From the NCBI GenBank assembly GCA_002239105.1, contig MPNQ01000001.1, positions 1 to 64,000 on the forward strand: a stretch of DNA of 64,000 bases. The letters run 5' to 3'. The position numbers were made by a program, and so were the translations under genes. Within the stretch, counting starts at the first letter, position 1, and every line of letters begins with the position of its first letter. The DNA comes from a marine group bacterium Sva0996 bin134. GTDB lineage: Bacteria > Actinomycetota > Acidimicrobiia > Acidimicrobiales > Bin134. Below the pieces are notes generated by a model that made no database searches, had not been told where the DNA came from, and saw nothing but the letters and a program-made list of their open reading frames with translations. Shown piece after piece: positions 8,899-17,121 of this stretch.

Positions 8899-9087
8899 TT
8901 ACCTGATCTGAATGGCCCGAGTCGGGCACCGAATTTCGGCCTCGCGAACGGCAGCCTCGTGCTCGTCGGGGACTTGCTCTAACTGCACCCGGGCGTAGCC
9001 CGCGTCTTCGAACACGAAGATCGCCGGGCAGAGCGTGGTGCACACGCCGTGGCCCCCGCAGAGGTCGTCGTCGACCGCCACGCGCAC
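8899..9087 (-). CDS. P450-partner ferredoxin, [3Fe-4S]/[4Fe-4S] type
   Basis: The 62-residue ferredoxin is typical of actinobacterial P450 operons. It has CGGHGVCTTLCPAIF near the N-terminus and CPTRAIQ near the C-terminus. The CxxHxxC spacing with a C-terminal CP is the single-cluster P450 ferredoxin pattern, where His or another residue replaces the second Cys of a [4Fe-4S] site. An extra Cys is present where many relatives have Ala or Ala-like residues before Pro. The gene sits 2 bases after one P450 and 13 before the other, so it probably donates electrons to both. Confidence 0.92.
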   Translation of the reverse strand: MRVAVDDDLCGGHGVCTTLCPAIFVFEDAGYARVQLEQVPDEHEAAVREAEIRCPTRAIQIR

Positions 9088-9089
9088 CG

Positions 9090-10364
9090 CTACTGCCCGT
9101 GGAACTCGAGGCCGAGGTAGGCGAGGCCCCGAAGGATGTGGGTGGGAACGTAAGTGAACCGCCGATCGCCCGGCGGCCCGTGAACGCTCTCGGAGGTGCG
9201 GATATCGGCCATGCGGTCGAGGATGCGGTTGAGGCTCACCCGGGCCTCGGCCCGCGCAAGCGGAGCACCGGGACAGGTGTGTACACCCCGGCCGAAGGCC
9301 AAGTGAGTTCGGGCGTTGTCCCGCTCGATATCAAGCGTGTGGGGGTCGGGGAACTGGCCGGGGTCGCGGTTGGCCGCCCCGTTGAGCACCATCACCGTAG
9401 TGCCTGCCCCCAGATCTACCCCGCCGACGGTCACCGGGCGGCGGGTGAGGCGGAAGTCGCCTTTGATCGGGCTCTCGATGCGCAGCGACTCCTCCACGAA
9501 GTTGCTGACCAGCGACCGGTCGTTGCGTAGGCGCTCTTGGAGATCGGGATCGGTGGCCACGAAATAGAGCATGGTGCTGAGCAGGCGCACGGTGGTTTCG
9601 GTACCGGCTGCGAACAGGTTGGCGGCGATGCGCACTGCGTCGATCACCTCCGGGGTCGACCCATCTGGGAACGTGGCGCTGGCCAGTCCTGTGAGCACGT
9701 CGTCGCGGGGGTTGGCCCGACGATCCTCGATGTAGGCGGTGAACTGGCCATAGAGGAATTCAAGGGGGTTGTGGGCCATGGCGTGCTCGTCGGTCGAGCC
9801 GATGCCGTGTTCTTTGGGCCGGTGCAGGAGGTTCTCGGTGAAGTGGTCCCGGTCGTCGTCGGGCACCCCCAATAGGTCGGCCACCACCAACAGGGCGAAG
9901 GGCTGGGCGAAATCTCTGATGAACTCGCATTGTCCCTGCTCGATGAAGGTGTCGAGCTGGCGGTCGGCGAGGTGCCACATGAACTCCTCGTTCTCGCTCA
10001 GGCGCTTGGGGGTGATGAGCCGCATGAGCAGGGCCCGGTGGTCGGTGTGGGTGGGCGGGTCCATGGTGGGGAGTTGATCCGACATGGGCAGCTTGTCGCG
10101 ATGCTCGGCGATGAGGTCGCTTATGTCGTCGCCTTCAAGGGGCACGGGGAAACCGGGGAAGGGACCCGTCACCGAATTGCAGGCTGAGAACCCGTCGGTG
10201 TTGTTGTACACCTCGATGGCCTCGCCGTATCCGGTGATCATCATCACGTTGTGGTGGGGCTCGGGGTGAACCGGGCACTGCGACCGGAGGTGGTCGAAGT
10301 ACTCGTAGGGGTTGGCCACCAGGTCTTTGTCGGTGAAGAAGTCTTGGCTTTCCAGATCAGTCAT
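9090..10364 (-). CDS. Cytochrome P450 (upstream copy of the operon)
   Basis: A 424-residue soluble P450, clearly different from the second copy. It shows the I-helix FAAGTETTVRL, the K-helix EESLR and the heme loop FGRGVHTCPGAPLARAE. The ATG at 10364 overlaps the TGA of the fused Liv transporter by one base (TGATG), which indicates translational coupling; a GTG at 10367 is also possible. Two non-identical P450s in one operon with one ferredoxin suggest successive oxidations of one substrate, or two related substrates. The chemistry cannot be read from sequence. Confidence 0.95.
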   Translation of the reverse strand: MTDLESQDFFTDKDLVANPYEYFDHLRSQCPVHPEPHHNVMMITGYGEAIEVYNNTDGFSACNSVTGPFPGFPVPLEGDDISDLIAEHRDKLPMSDQLPTMDPPTHTDHRALLMRLITPKRLSENEEFMWHLADRQLDTFIEQGQCEFIRDFAQPFALLVVADLLGVPDDDRDHFTENLLHRPKEHGIGSTDEHAMAHNPLEFLYGQFTAYIEDRRANPRDDVLTGLASATFPDGSTPEVIDAVRIAANLFAAGTETTVRLLSTMLYFVATDPDLQERLRNDRSLVSNFVEESLRIESPIKGDFRLTRRPVTVGGVDLGAGTTVMVLNGAANRDPGQFPDPHTLDIERDNARTHLAFGRGVHTCPGAPLARAEARVSLNRILDRMADIRTSESVHGPPGDRRFTYVPTHILRGLAYLGLEFHGQ

Positions 10365-13309
10365 CACGGGTCTCCCACTTCATCGGGTTCGAGTCTGTCA
10401 CGGGATGCGGCTGCGCCGCTGCGGGCTATAGCCCGCTCATCGGTGCCCAGGTAACTGGCGATCACCAGCGAGTCGTTGCGTACCTCGTCGGGCGTGCCCT
10501 CGGCGATGATGGCGCCGGCTTCCAGGCAGTACACCCGGTCGCTGATGCCCATGATGAACGGCATGTCGTGCTCGATAACCAACAAAGACGCGCCCAGTTC
10601 CTCGCGGATCCGCAGCACCAGGGGGGCAAAGGCCTCGGTCTCCCGCTGAGCCACTCCCGCAGTGGGCTCGTCGAGGCACAGCACCCGGGCCTCTAGCGCG
10701 ATGAGGCACGACAGCTCAACGATGCGGCGGGTTCCGGTGGAAAGCTCGCTGATGAACGAGCTGGCATAACGGCCCAGTCCAAAAAAGCTGATCAGTTCGT
10801 CGCCCTCGGCCTGGCGGGTGCGCTCCCGGCGTCGGGCGCTGGGCAGCCCCAGCAGGGTGGGGATGACTTGGGAGCGGCCTCGGGCCTCCAGCGCCACCTG
10901 GATGGTCTCCCGCACCGTCAGGTCGGGAAATAGATCAGCCTGCTGGAAGGTGCGACCCAGACCCAGGCCGGCCCGGCGGCTGGGGGAGTAGTGGGTCACG
11001 TCGGTGCCGAATATCTCTATTTGGCCAACCGACGGCACGAACCCGCCGACGGCGTTCATCAGCGTGGTCTTGCCCGCCCCGTTGGTGCCGATGAGACCGA
11101 CCACCTCGCCCGGCTGTACACAGATATCAACCTCTTCCACTGCGTGTACCCCGCCAAACTGCACCGACACTCCGCCGGTGGCCAGAGCGGGCACTCCGGC
11201 CGGGGTTGCTCGGTCGGCCAGCGCGGCCGAGGCCGCTCCAGCGGGAATAGGGGCGGGTTCTCGTTCGGTGGTGTCGGGAACCCGCTTGGCTGCCGCGGCG
11301 AAGATGGCGTCGCGAATTGAGTAGGCCACCTGGATCAGCCCGCCGGGAAGGTACATGAGCAGGATCAACACGCCCGCCCCCGAAGTGAGCAGACGCACCT
11401 GCTCGGACTCGGCGAAGAACGACGGAATGCCCACCACCCACAGCGCGCCCAGGATCACCCCCCAGATCGACGACAGTCCGCCAATGACGGCAATGGCCAC
11501 TACCCGCAGCGATTCGTCGGGGGAGAACGCGGTGGGCCCGAACTGCACCCGAAGCCCGGCGATGAGCCCGCCGGCCAGACCGGCGAGCGCTCCGGAGATG
11601 GCGAACGCCACCAGCTTCATTCGGGTGGGCGACACGGTGAACGCCGCCGCGCTCTGCTCGTTGTCGCGCACCGCGATGAGCGACCGCCCTACTCCGCTGC
11701 GGCGGATGCGGCTCACCAAGATGGCGCACAAACACAGCACCCCCAAGCACATGTAGTAGTAGGTGCGCTGCGATTTGAGGTCGAAGGCGTCGCCCCATCG
11801 GGCCCGGGGCAGGCGCACCACTAGATCACCCCCGGTGAGAACGTCGCGCTCAAGCAGCCAGTTTTGGGCCATTACCGCAAAGGCCAGCGTGATGACGGCC
11901 AAGAACAGCCCCCGGACGCGCAGGGCGGGCAGCCCCACCACCACCGCGGTTACCAGACAGGCGAAGGCGGCCAGAAACACCGCCCCCTCAAAGGGAATCA
12001 CCGGCAGCTCGAACTCGCGGTCGCCGATGGAGAAGTTGACGCCCCTCACCATCGCGGTGGTGAGCATGGCGCCGAGCCCGGCAAAGGCGAACTGCCCCAG
12101 CGAGAGCTGACCGGCCCAACCGGTGAGCAGGGTGAGCGACATGCCCACGATGGCCAACAACAACATGAGGGAATAGAGGAAGTGGCGCGACGGACGGGTC
12201 ACGATCAACGGGAGCACGATGGCCACTGCCAGCGCAACGGTGACGGTGATCTGGGGCAGATAGCGCACCCACCAGAGCTGTTGGAGCTGGCGGGGCACCG
12301 GTCGCACCCGGGGGGCGAACGACATCGATTGGGCCCCTTCGCTGCCTCGCTGTCGCCGGTGGTACGACAGCACCGAGATCAACATGGCCGCAAACAGCCC
12401 TGCGTCGATCAGTCCCGGCTCCTCGAAGTAGTTGAACAGCAGTGTCGCCTCAACTCCGCCGATGACCGCTCCGGCCAAGAGCGCCACGGGCAGCGAGTGC
12501 ATCCGGGCGATCAGCGCGGCGGCAAGGGCCCGTAGCAACAGCCCCGGCCCCAGCGTGGCCGCCTCTATCACGGTGCCCTGGCCCTTGAGCGGTGCGACCA
12601 ACACCGCGGTAATGGCCGACAACAACCCGGCAATGGTCCAAACCGCAGTGGACATGGCCTTGGTGCTGATGGCCGACAGCCGGGCGGCATCGGGATTCTC
12701 GGCCGAGGCCCGGATGGCCGTTCCGTACTTGGTTCGCTCCAAGAACAAAGCCAGCACGGCGACTATCACCGGCACCACGATCAGCACCAGGAGCTGAGCG
12801 CTGCGAATCCTGATGTCGAACAGCTCCCAGCGGCCGTCGAACGGGGTGGGAAAGTTGGCGATGGCGGTGTAGTTGGGCAGCCAGAAGCCGGCCAGGAACA
12901 CCACCTGCGCGGCGCCCATGGTGGCCACGAACAAGATCACCTTGGGGGCGTTGGCCAGGCGCCGCACCACGGTGAGCTCGATGATCCCGCCGAATGCGGC
13001 CCCCGCGGCCAGCCCGGCTACGAGCGCTATCGGATAGGGCACGCCGTACTTGGCCACCAGCAGGCCCAGCAGCGCGCCACCGAACGCCCCGACCTCGGCG
13101 TGGGCAATGTTGATCACCCGGGATATTCGAAAGATCAGCACCAGGCCAACGGCCATCACCCCGTAGGTGATGCCGGTGACCAGCCCGTTGAACATGATCT
13201 GGCGGTTGAAGGTGAACGCCAGCACACCGTCGACGGTGCCCAACACGGTGCCGAACGTGCCCAGCACGGTGTCGACGGTGCCCAGCACGGTGTGGATGGT
13301 GGCCAGCAC
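10364..13309 (-). CDS. Branched-chain-type ABC importer, LivH-LivM-LivG triple fusion
   Basis: A single 981-residue chain carries three parts that are usually separate genes. Residues about 36-320 are a LivH permease (NGLVTGITYGVMAVGL, NIAHAEVGAFG), about 345-650 a LivM permease (LTGWAGQLSLGQFAFAGLGA), and about 705-965 a LivG ATPase with Walker A GTNGAGKTT, signature LSTGTRR and Walker B LCLDEPTAG. Such importers take up branched-chain amino acids, amides, aromatic acids or similar compounds. The N-terminus is odd: residues 7-30 are heptad repeats of the TVLGTVD type encoded by 21-base DNA repeats, so the true start may lie further in. It is flanked by an MFS-LivF fusion and P450s in the same operon. 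Confidence 0.93.
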   Translation of the reverse strand: MLATIHTVLGTVDTVLGTFGTVLGTVDGVLAFTFNRQIMFNGLVTGITYGVMAVGLVLIFRISRVINIAHAEVGAFGGALLGLLVAKYGVPYPIALVAGLAAGAAFGGIIELTVVRRLANAPKVILFVATMGAAQVVFLAGFWLPNYTAIANFPTPFDGRWELFDIRIRSAQLLVLIVVPVIVAVLALFLERTKYGTAIRASAENPDAARLSAISTKAMSTAVWTIAGLLSAITAVLVAPLKGQGTVIEAATLGPGLLLRALAAALIARMHSLPVALLAGAVIGGVEATLLFNYFEEPGLIDAGLFAAMLISVLSYHRRQRGSEGAQSMSFAPRVRPVPRQLQQLWWVRYLPQITVTVALAVAIVLPLIVTRPSRHFLYSLMLLLAIVGMSLTLLTGWAGQLSLGQFAFAGLGAMLTTAMVRGVNFSIGDREFELPVIPFEGAVFLAAFACLVTAVVVGLPALRVRGLFLAVITLAFAVMAQNWLLERDVLTGGDLVVRLPRARWGDAFDLKSQRTYYYMCLGVLCLCAILVSRIRRSGVGRSLIAVRDNEQSAAAFTVSPTRMKLVAFAISGALAGLAGGLIAGLRVQFGPTAFSPDESLRVVAIAVIGGLSSIWGVILGALWVVGIPSFFAESEQVRLLTSGAGVLILLMYLPGGLIQVAYSIRDAIFAAAAKRVPDTTEREPAPIPAGAASAALADRATPAGVPALATGGVSVQFGGVHAVEEVDICVQPGEVVGLIGTNGAGKTTLMNAVGGFVPSVGQIEIFGTDVTHYSPSRRAGLGLGRTFQQADLFPDLTVRETIQVALEARGRSQVIPTLLGLPSARRRERTRQAEGDELISFFGLGRYASSFISELSTGTRRIVELSCLIALEARVLCLDEPTAGVAQRETEAFAPLVLRIREELGASLLVIEHDMPFIMGISDRVYCLEAGAIIAEGTPDEVRNDSLVIASYLGTDERAIARSGAAASRDRLEPDEVGDP

Positions 13310-13310
13310 G
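13228..13310. repeat. Four imperfect 21-base tandem repeats at the 5' end of the Liv fusion
   Basis: The plus strand shows four consecutive units of about 21 bases built around GTGCCCAGCACGG. On the coding (minus) strand they encode heptads of the TVLGTVD / TVLGTFG type. The repeats keep frame, so copy-number change would lengthen or shorten the N-terminus without a frameshift. They end almost exactly at the annotated start codon. Confidence 0.75.
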
Positions 13311-13311
13311 T

Positions 13312-15513
13312 TTAGCCGCCCGATCCCGACTGTCCGAGGAACACGGCACGGGCCAAGTCGTCGCGCTCAGCCAGCTCTTGGGCCGGCCCCTCAAAGCGGA
13401 CCTGCCCCTTTTCCAAGAAGATGGCCCGGTCGGCCACGGCCAGGGCCACGTTCAGCGACTGCTCCACGATGATCATGGTCTGCCCGTCGTCCCGCAGCCG
13501 CTCCACCACCTCCAACAGCGACTGCACTGTGACCGGGGCCAAGCCGAGCGACAGCTCGTCGATCATCAAGATTTCCGGGTCGTGCATAAGAGCCATGGCC
13601 AGCGACAGCATCTGCTGCTGGCCGCCGGAGAAATCGCCCGCAGTGGCCGACCGGCGCTCGGCGACAACCGGGAACAGGTCGTAGGCCCGCTCCAAGCGTG
13701 GTTCGAGCTCGGCGGATCCGTAGCGGAACCCGGCCATGCGCAGGTTCTCCTCCACCGACAGGCCGGGGAAGATTGCCTTGCCCCCGGCCAGCTGCACGAT
13801 CCCGATCTTGGCCCGCATACCCGGGTCGGCATAGGTGATGGTGCGCCCGTGGAGCCGCACCACTCCTCGTTGGGGCACACCCAGTCCGCTAACCACCCGC
13901 AGCACCGTGGACTTGCCCGCGCCGTTGGTGCCCAGAAGGGCCAGCGACTCCCCTCGGTGTACCTCGAAGCCGATGTCGAACAGCACCTGCACCTTGCCGT
14001 AGGAGAAATCCAGGTTGCGCACCTGGAGCACCGGGATGTCGGCCGCGTCGGCGCCCGCCATGCGCTCGGCCTCGTCTTGCTCCTCGTGCAGCTCCTCGAT
14101 GACCAAGGCGATGTCACCCTCGATGAACCGGGAGCCGTAGGCCATGAGCGATCCGCCCACCAGGGTGGCCGGCAGGATCACGATGGTGAGGGCGGTTTGC
14201 TCGCCGTGGACATCGCTGAGCATTCCGGTGATCACCGCGCCCAAGAACGCCCCGAACAAGAACATGTAGATGCCCACCAGTGCGGTGCCCCTAGACCTGA
14301 GCCGGTAGGGGATGACCGAGGCGATCACCCCGGGCAGGATGGCGAAGGCGGCCCGGGCAAAGGCATTGGAGGCGCCCAGGAATATCCCGAGCAACAAGAC
14401 CGTGGGCATCCATATCCCCACCACCTGGATGGCCCCAAAGGTGACGACGAGGACGCCGATGAAGACCATGGCCCGGGAGGGTTGCTCTTTGAACAGGGCG
14501 TCCGCCCGCTTGCCCGACACCGCGGCACCCACGAAGCCGGGCAGAACGGTCAGTGATCCGAACACGCCCCGCTCGAACGCGCTCAGCTCGAAGTGGTCTT
14601 CCAGGTGGAGGTTGATGAAGATGATGGTGGTGAAGATGGCGAAGCCGATGGCCGCCATGCCGGTGAGGTAGTAGTAGAACGACTTGATCTTGCGGAGCCG
14701 CTCAAAGGCCACCGACAGCGAGATGGGCAGTTCATCTTCGGATTGCTCCAGCTCCTTGCCCAGCACGGCCTGCATCTCGTGGCTGCCTCGCCGGGGCTCG
14801 CGCACAAAGAAGGCGCCGACAGCCAAGGGAACGCCCATGACCCCCATGGTGAGGAACACCCACCGCCAGCCCTCGTCGCCGGTGGCGATGAGCACCACCA
14901 GGCCGGCTATCAGCGGGCCTAGAGCTTGGCCGGCCATCTGGAACCAGCCATTCAGAGCGAAGACCTTGGCCCGGGCTCCGATGGGGTAGCCGTCCATCAG
15001 CATGGGCCCGGCCACCGGGATGTAGTACGACTGCCCTAGCCCCGCGCCCATGCGGGCAATGAACAGCAAGAACGCATTGGAAATGGCGCTGGTGACCATG
15101 ACCACGACCGACCACAGCGACATCGCCGCCCCCACCACCAGCTTGCGGGGCATGCGGTCGGCCAGCGAGCTCAGCGGAATGGAGCCCAGCAAGAACAAGA
15201 TACCGAAGGCGCCTCCGATGGCTCCGATGGTTCCATCGGAAACGTCGAGCGACTTCTGGATGTCGGGGGCGATCACGGCGAAGGCCGATGTCTCCAGCGT
15301 CTCCACGAAGCCGAGCAGGCCGATGAACCCGATCAGCCCCTTTCCGCCTCGGCGCAGCCCTTGGCGCAGGGTGAGCTGTTCAGCGTCGAAGCTGCCCCCC
15401 GGGCCGCGCTGGGCGGCCTCGGCGGCGGCGATGTCTTGTTGGCGGCGCTCCTCTTCGTCGAAGACCCTGGCGACCAGGTCCGCCGGGGTCTCCGACGTTG
15501 GGGATTCGGTCAT
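13312..15513 (-). CDS. MFS permease fused to a LivF-type ABC ATPase
   Basis: The 733-residue protein joins two unrelated transporter classes. Residues about 50-460 are a 12-helix major facilitator domain (LADRMPRKLVVG is the loop 2-3 MFS motif; DGTIGAIGGAFGILFLLGS and other hydrophobic helices follow). Residues about 490-733 are an ABC ATPase of the LivF subtype: Walker A LGTNGAGKST, Q-loop region, signature FSGGQQQMLS, Walker B ILMIDELSLGLAP. The gene ends 2 bases before the LivHMG fusion, which lacks a LivF, so this ATPase probably completes the importer and brings an MFS domain along. Whether the MFS part transports independently is unknown. No frame break is seen at the junction. Confidence 0.92.
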   Translation of the reverse strand: MTESPTSETPADLVARVFDEEERRQQDIAAAEAAQRGPGGSFDAEQLTLRQGLRRGGKGLIGFIGLLGFVETLETSAFAVIAPDIQKSLDVSDGTIGAIGGAFGILFLLGSIPLSSLADRMPRKLVVGAAMSLWSVVVMVTSAISNAFLLFIARMGAGLGQSYYIPVAGPMLMDGYPIGARAKVFALNGWFQMAGQALGPLIAGLVVLIATGDEGWRWVFLTMGVMGVPLAVGAFFVREPRRGSHEMQAVLGKELEQSEDELPISLSVAFERLRKIKSFYYYLTGMAAIGFAIFTTIIFINLHLEDHFELSAFERGVFGSLTVLPGFVGAAVSGKRADALFKEQPSRAMVFIGVLVVTFGAIQVVGIWMPTVLLLGIFLGASNAFARAAFAILPGVIASVIPYRLRSRGTALVGIYMFLFGAFLGAVITGMLSDVHGEQTALTIVILPATLVGGSLMAYGSRFIEGDIALVIEELHEEQDEAERMAGADAADIPVLQVRNLDFSYGKVQVLFDIGFEVHRGESLALLGTNGAGKSTVLRVVSGLGVPQRGVVRLHGRTITYADPGMRAKIGIVQLAGGKAIFPGLSVEENLRMAGFRYGSAELEPRLERAYDLFPVVAERRSATAGDFSGGQQQMLSLAMALMHDPEILMIDELSLGLAPVTVQSLLEVVERLRDDGQTMIIVEQSLNVALAVADRAIFLEKGQVRFEGPAQELAERDDLARAVFLGQSGSGG

Positions 15514-15532
15514 CCCTTCCGCTGGCTCGCAG

Positions 15533-17023
15533 CTATTGATCTAGCAGCATCCGAGCGCCGTCGATCTCAACCCAGCAGGCGCAATCGGCTTGGTACTCCT
15601 TGAGCGTGATCGCGTCGGGGGCATCGTGCTTGGTGGGGCTCCACGAGCCAGTGACGTCGCCGAGCCGGTAGTCGGTAAGCGACTCGAAGCCCTGGATGAG
15701 GGTGGTCTGGTTCAAGGTGCCGTATGTCTCCTGAGACCAGTTGGCCGCCGCCTCCAGGTTCTTGATGAACAGGCAGGTGCTGCCCACCGCGCTCCAAGCG
15801 TCTTCGTTTTCGACTATGTCGTACTCAATGCCGGTGACCTCGGTGAATACGGCATTGCACTCGATGCTGTGCTCGTCGGGGCTAAGTCGGTCAAGGCCAT
15901 AGCTCAGTCCGTACAAGCCGTAGAAGAGAGTGGGGTCGGGGCCCCGCTGGTACACCGCTTGGGCCACTGAGGCAAACACCAGGTTCTCAATGTCACTGAC
16001 CAGCCACTGCGGTTCCCAGCCCGCCTGAGCGGCAAGGAACACCGCGATCCCAAACGGCGACGGGGGCAACAAGGAGAACACCGTGTCCACGTCGGCGGCC
16101 AGCATGCGCTCCAAGCCGATGTCGACCTGGGAGCAAGAAGTGCCTTGGCAGGGCAGGGCCACTTGCTCGGCCAGCTCGTAACCGGCGTCGGCCAGTGCCG
16201 CTTCGAGCACTCCGGCCGCCACCTCGTGCTCGCCGATGTCGCCCCGCATCAGCCCGATGGTGGCGCCGTCTAGCAGGCCCTGGGCTTCGGCCATAGTTGG
16301 CCAGGCCCCCACCAGCCTCTCGGTGGTCATCGCCTGGGAGAACAGCCGGCCGCTGGATCGGTCATAGATTTCCTGGGGCAGGATGCCCGACAGCATGTAG
16401 GCGATCCGCTCATGGCCCTCGGTGGCGCACAGCACGGTCTCGGCCGTCACCCCGCCCACATAGTGGACGACGGCCACTTGGTCGTCCTCGGTGGCTGCGA
16501 TGCAAGCGGCCTGTTGGTCGGTGGCCGACGCCCCCGGCGGATAGGCGTGGAACACAATCTCGATGTTGCGCCCGCCCGCGCCACCCCTGGCGTTGACCTG
16601 TTCGGCAAAGACCTCGTAGTTGCGAGGGATGTCGCCGGTGTCGGGGAGGATGCCCGCCTCTTCAAGGGACTTGGAGTCGCTCCGCAAGATGGCCACTTTG
16701 ATGGTGTCGTCGGTGATGCCCACCGTTGACCCTTCGGGCACGGGGATCGGGGTGGGTTCGGGAGTCGGCTCGGGCTCGGGTTCGGGTTCGTCGGCCGGCT
16801 CATCAGCGGGTTCGGGTTCGTCAGCCGGTTCGTCGGCGGGCTCATCCGCGGGCTCAGGCTCATCCGCGGGCTCAGGCTCATCGGCAGGTTCTGGGGCGCT
16901 CGTGGGCGCCGGTTCCACAACCTGGGGTTCTTCAGCATCCTCCGAACTGCTACACGAAGCTGCGACCAGCGCAAACACTGCAATTAACGCGAAAATGACG
17001 TTACGCCACTTGGTGTGACTCAT
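15533..17023 (-). CDS. LivK-like substrate-binding lipoprotein with acidic repeat linker
   Basis: The 496-residue extracytoplasmic binding protein heads the operon. It has a lipoprotein signal (ALVAASCSSS, Cys lipidation site), then a linker of about 55 residues made of repeated EPADEP units and PEPTP, then a periplasmic-binding-protein type I domain starting near VGITDDTIKVAILR, as in branched-chain amino acid and amide receptors. The linker probably spans cell-wall material. The ATG at 17023 is preceded by GGAGGGG at good distance; an upstream GTG at 17044 would place this site inside the gene. Ligand specificity is unknown; the P450 genes downstream suggest a non-amino-acid ligand. Confidence 0.93.
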   Translation of the reverse strand: MSHTKWRNVIFALIAVFALVAASCSSSEDAEEPQVVEPAPTSAPEPADEPEPADEPEPADEPADEPADEPEPADEPADEPEPEPEPTPEPTPIPVPEGSTVGITDDTIKVAILRSDSKSLEEAGILPDTGDIPRNYEVFAEQVNARGGAGGRNIEIVFHAYPPGASATDQQAACIAATEDDQVAVVHYVGGVTAETVLCATEGHERIAYMLSGILPQEIYDRSSGRLFSQAMTTERLVGAWPTMAEAQGLLDGATIGLMRGDIGEHEVAAGVLEAALADAGYELAEQVALPCQGTSCSQVDIGLERMLAADVDTVFSLLPPSPFGIAVFLAAQAGWEPQWLVSDIENLVFASVAQAVYQRGPDPTLFYGLYGLSYGLDRLSPDEHSIECNAVFTEVTGIEYDIVENEDAWSAVGSTCLFIKNLEAAANWSQETYGTLNQTTLIQGFESLTDYRLGDVTGSWSPTKHDAPDAITLKEYQADCACWVEIDGARMLLDQ

Positions 17024-17121
17024 CGGATTCCCCTCCGGGCTCACCGCTAGATGATTCTCGCGGCGACGCTAACAGACGTGGAGTGCCGTTGCCAGAAAAT
17101 GGATATGAGGTTTTCACAGCC

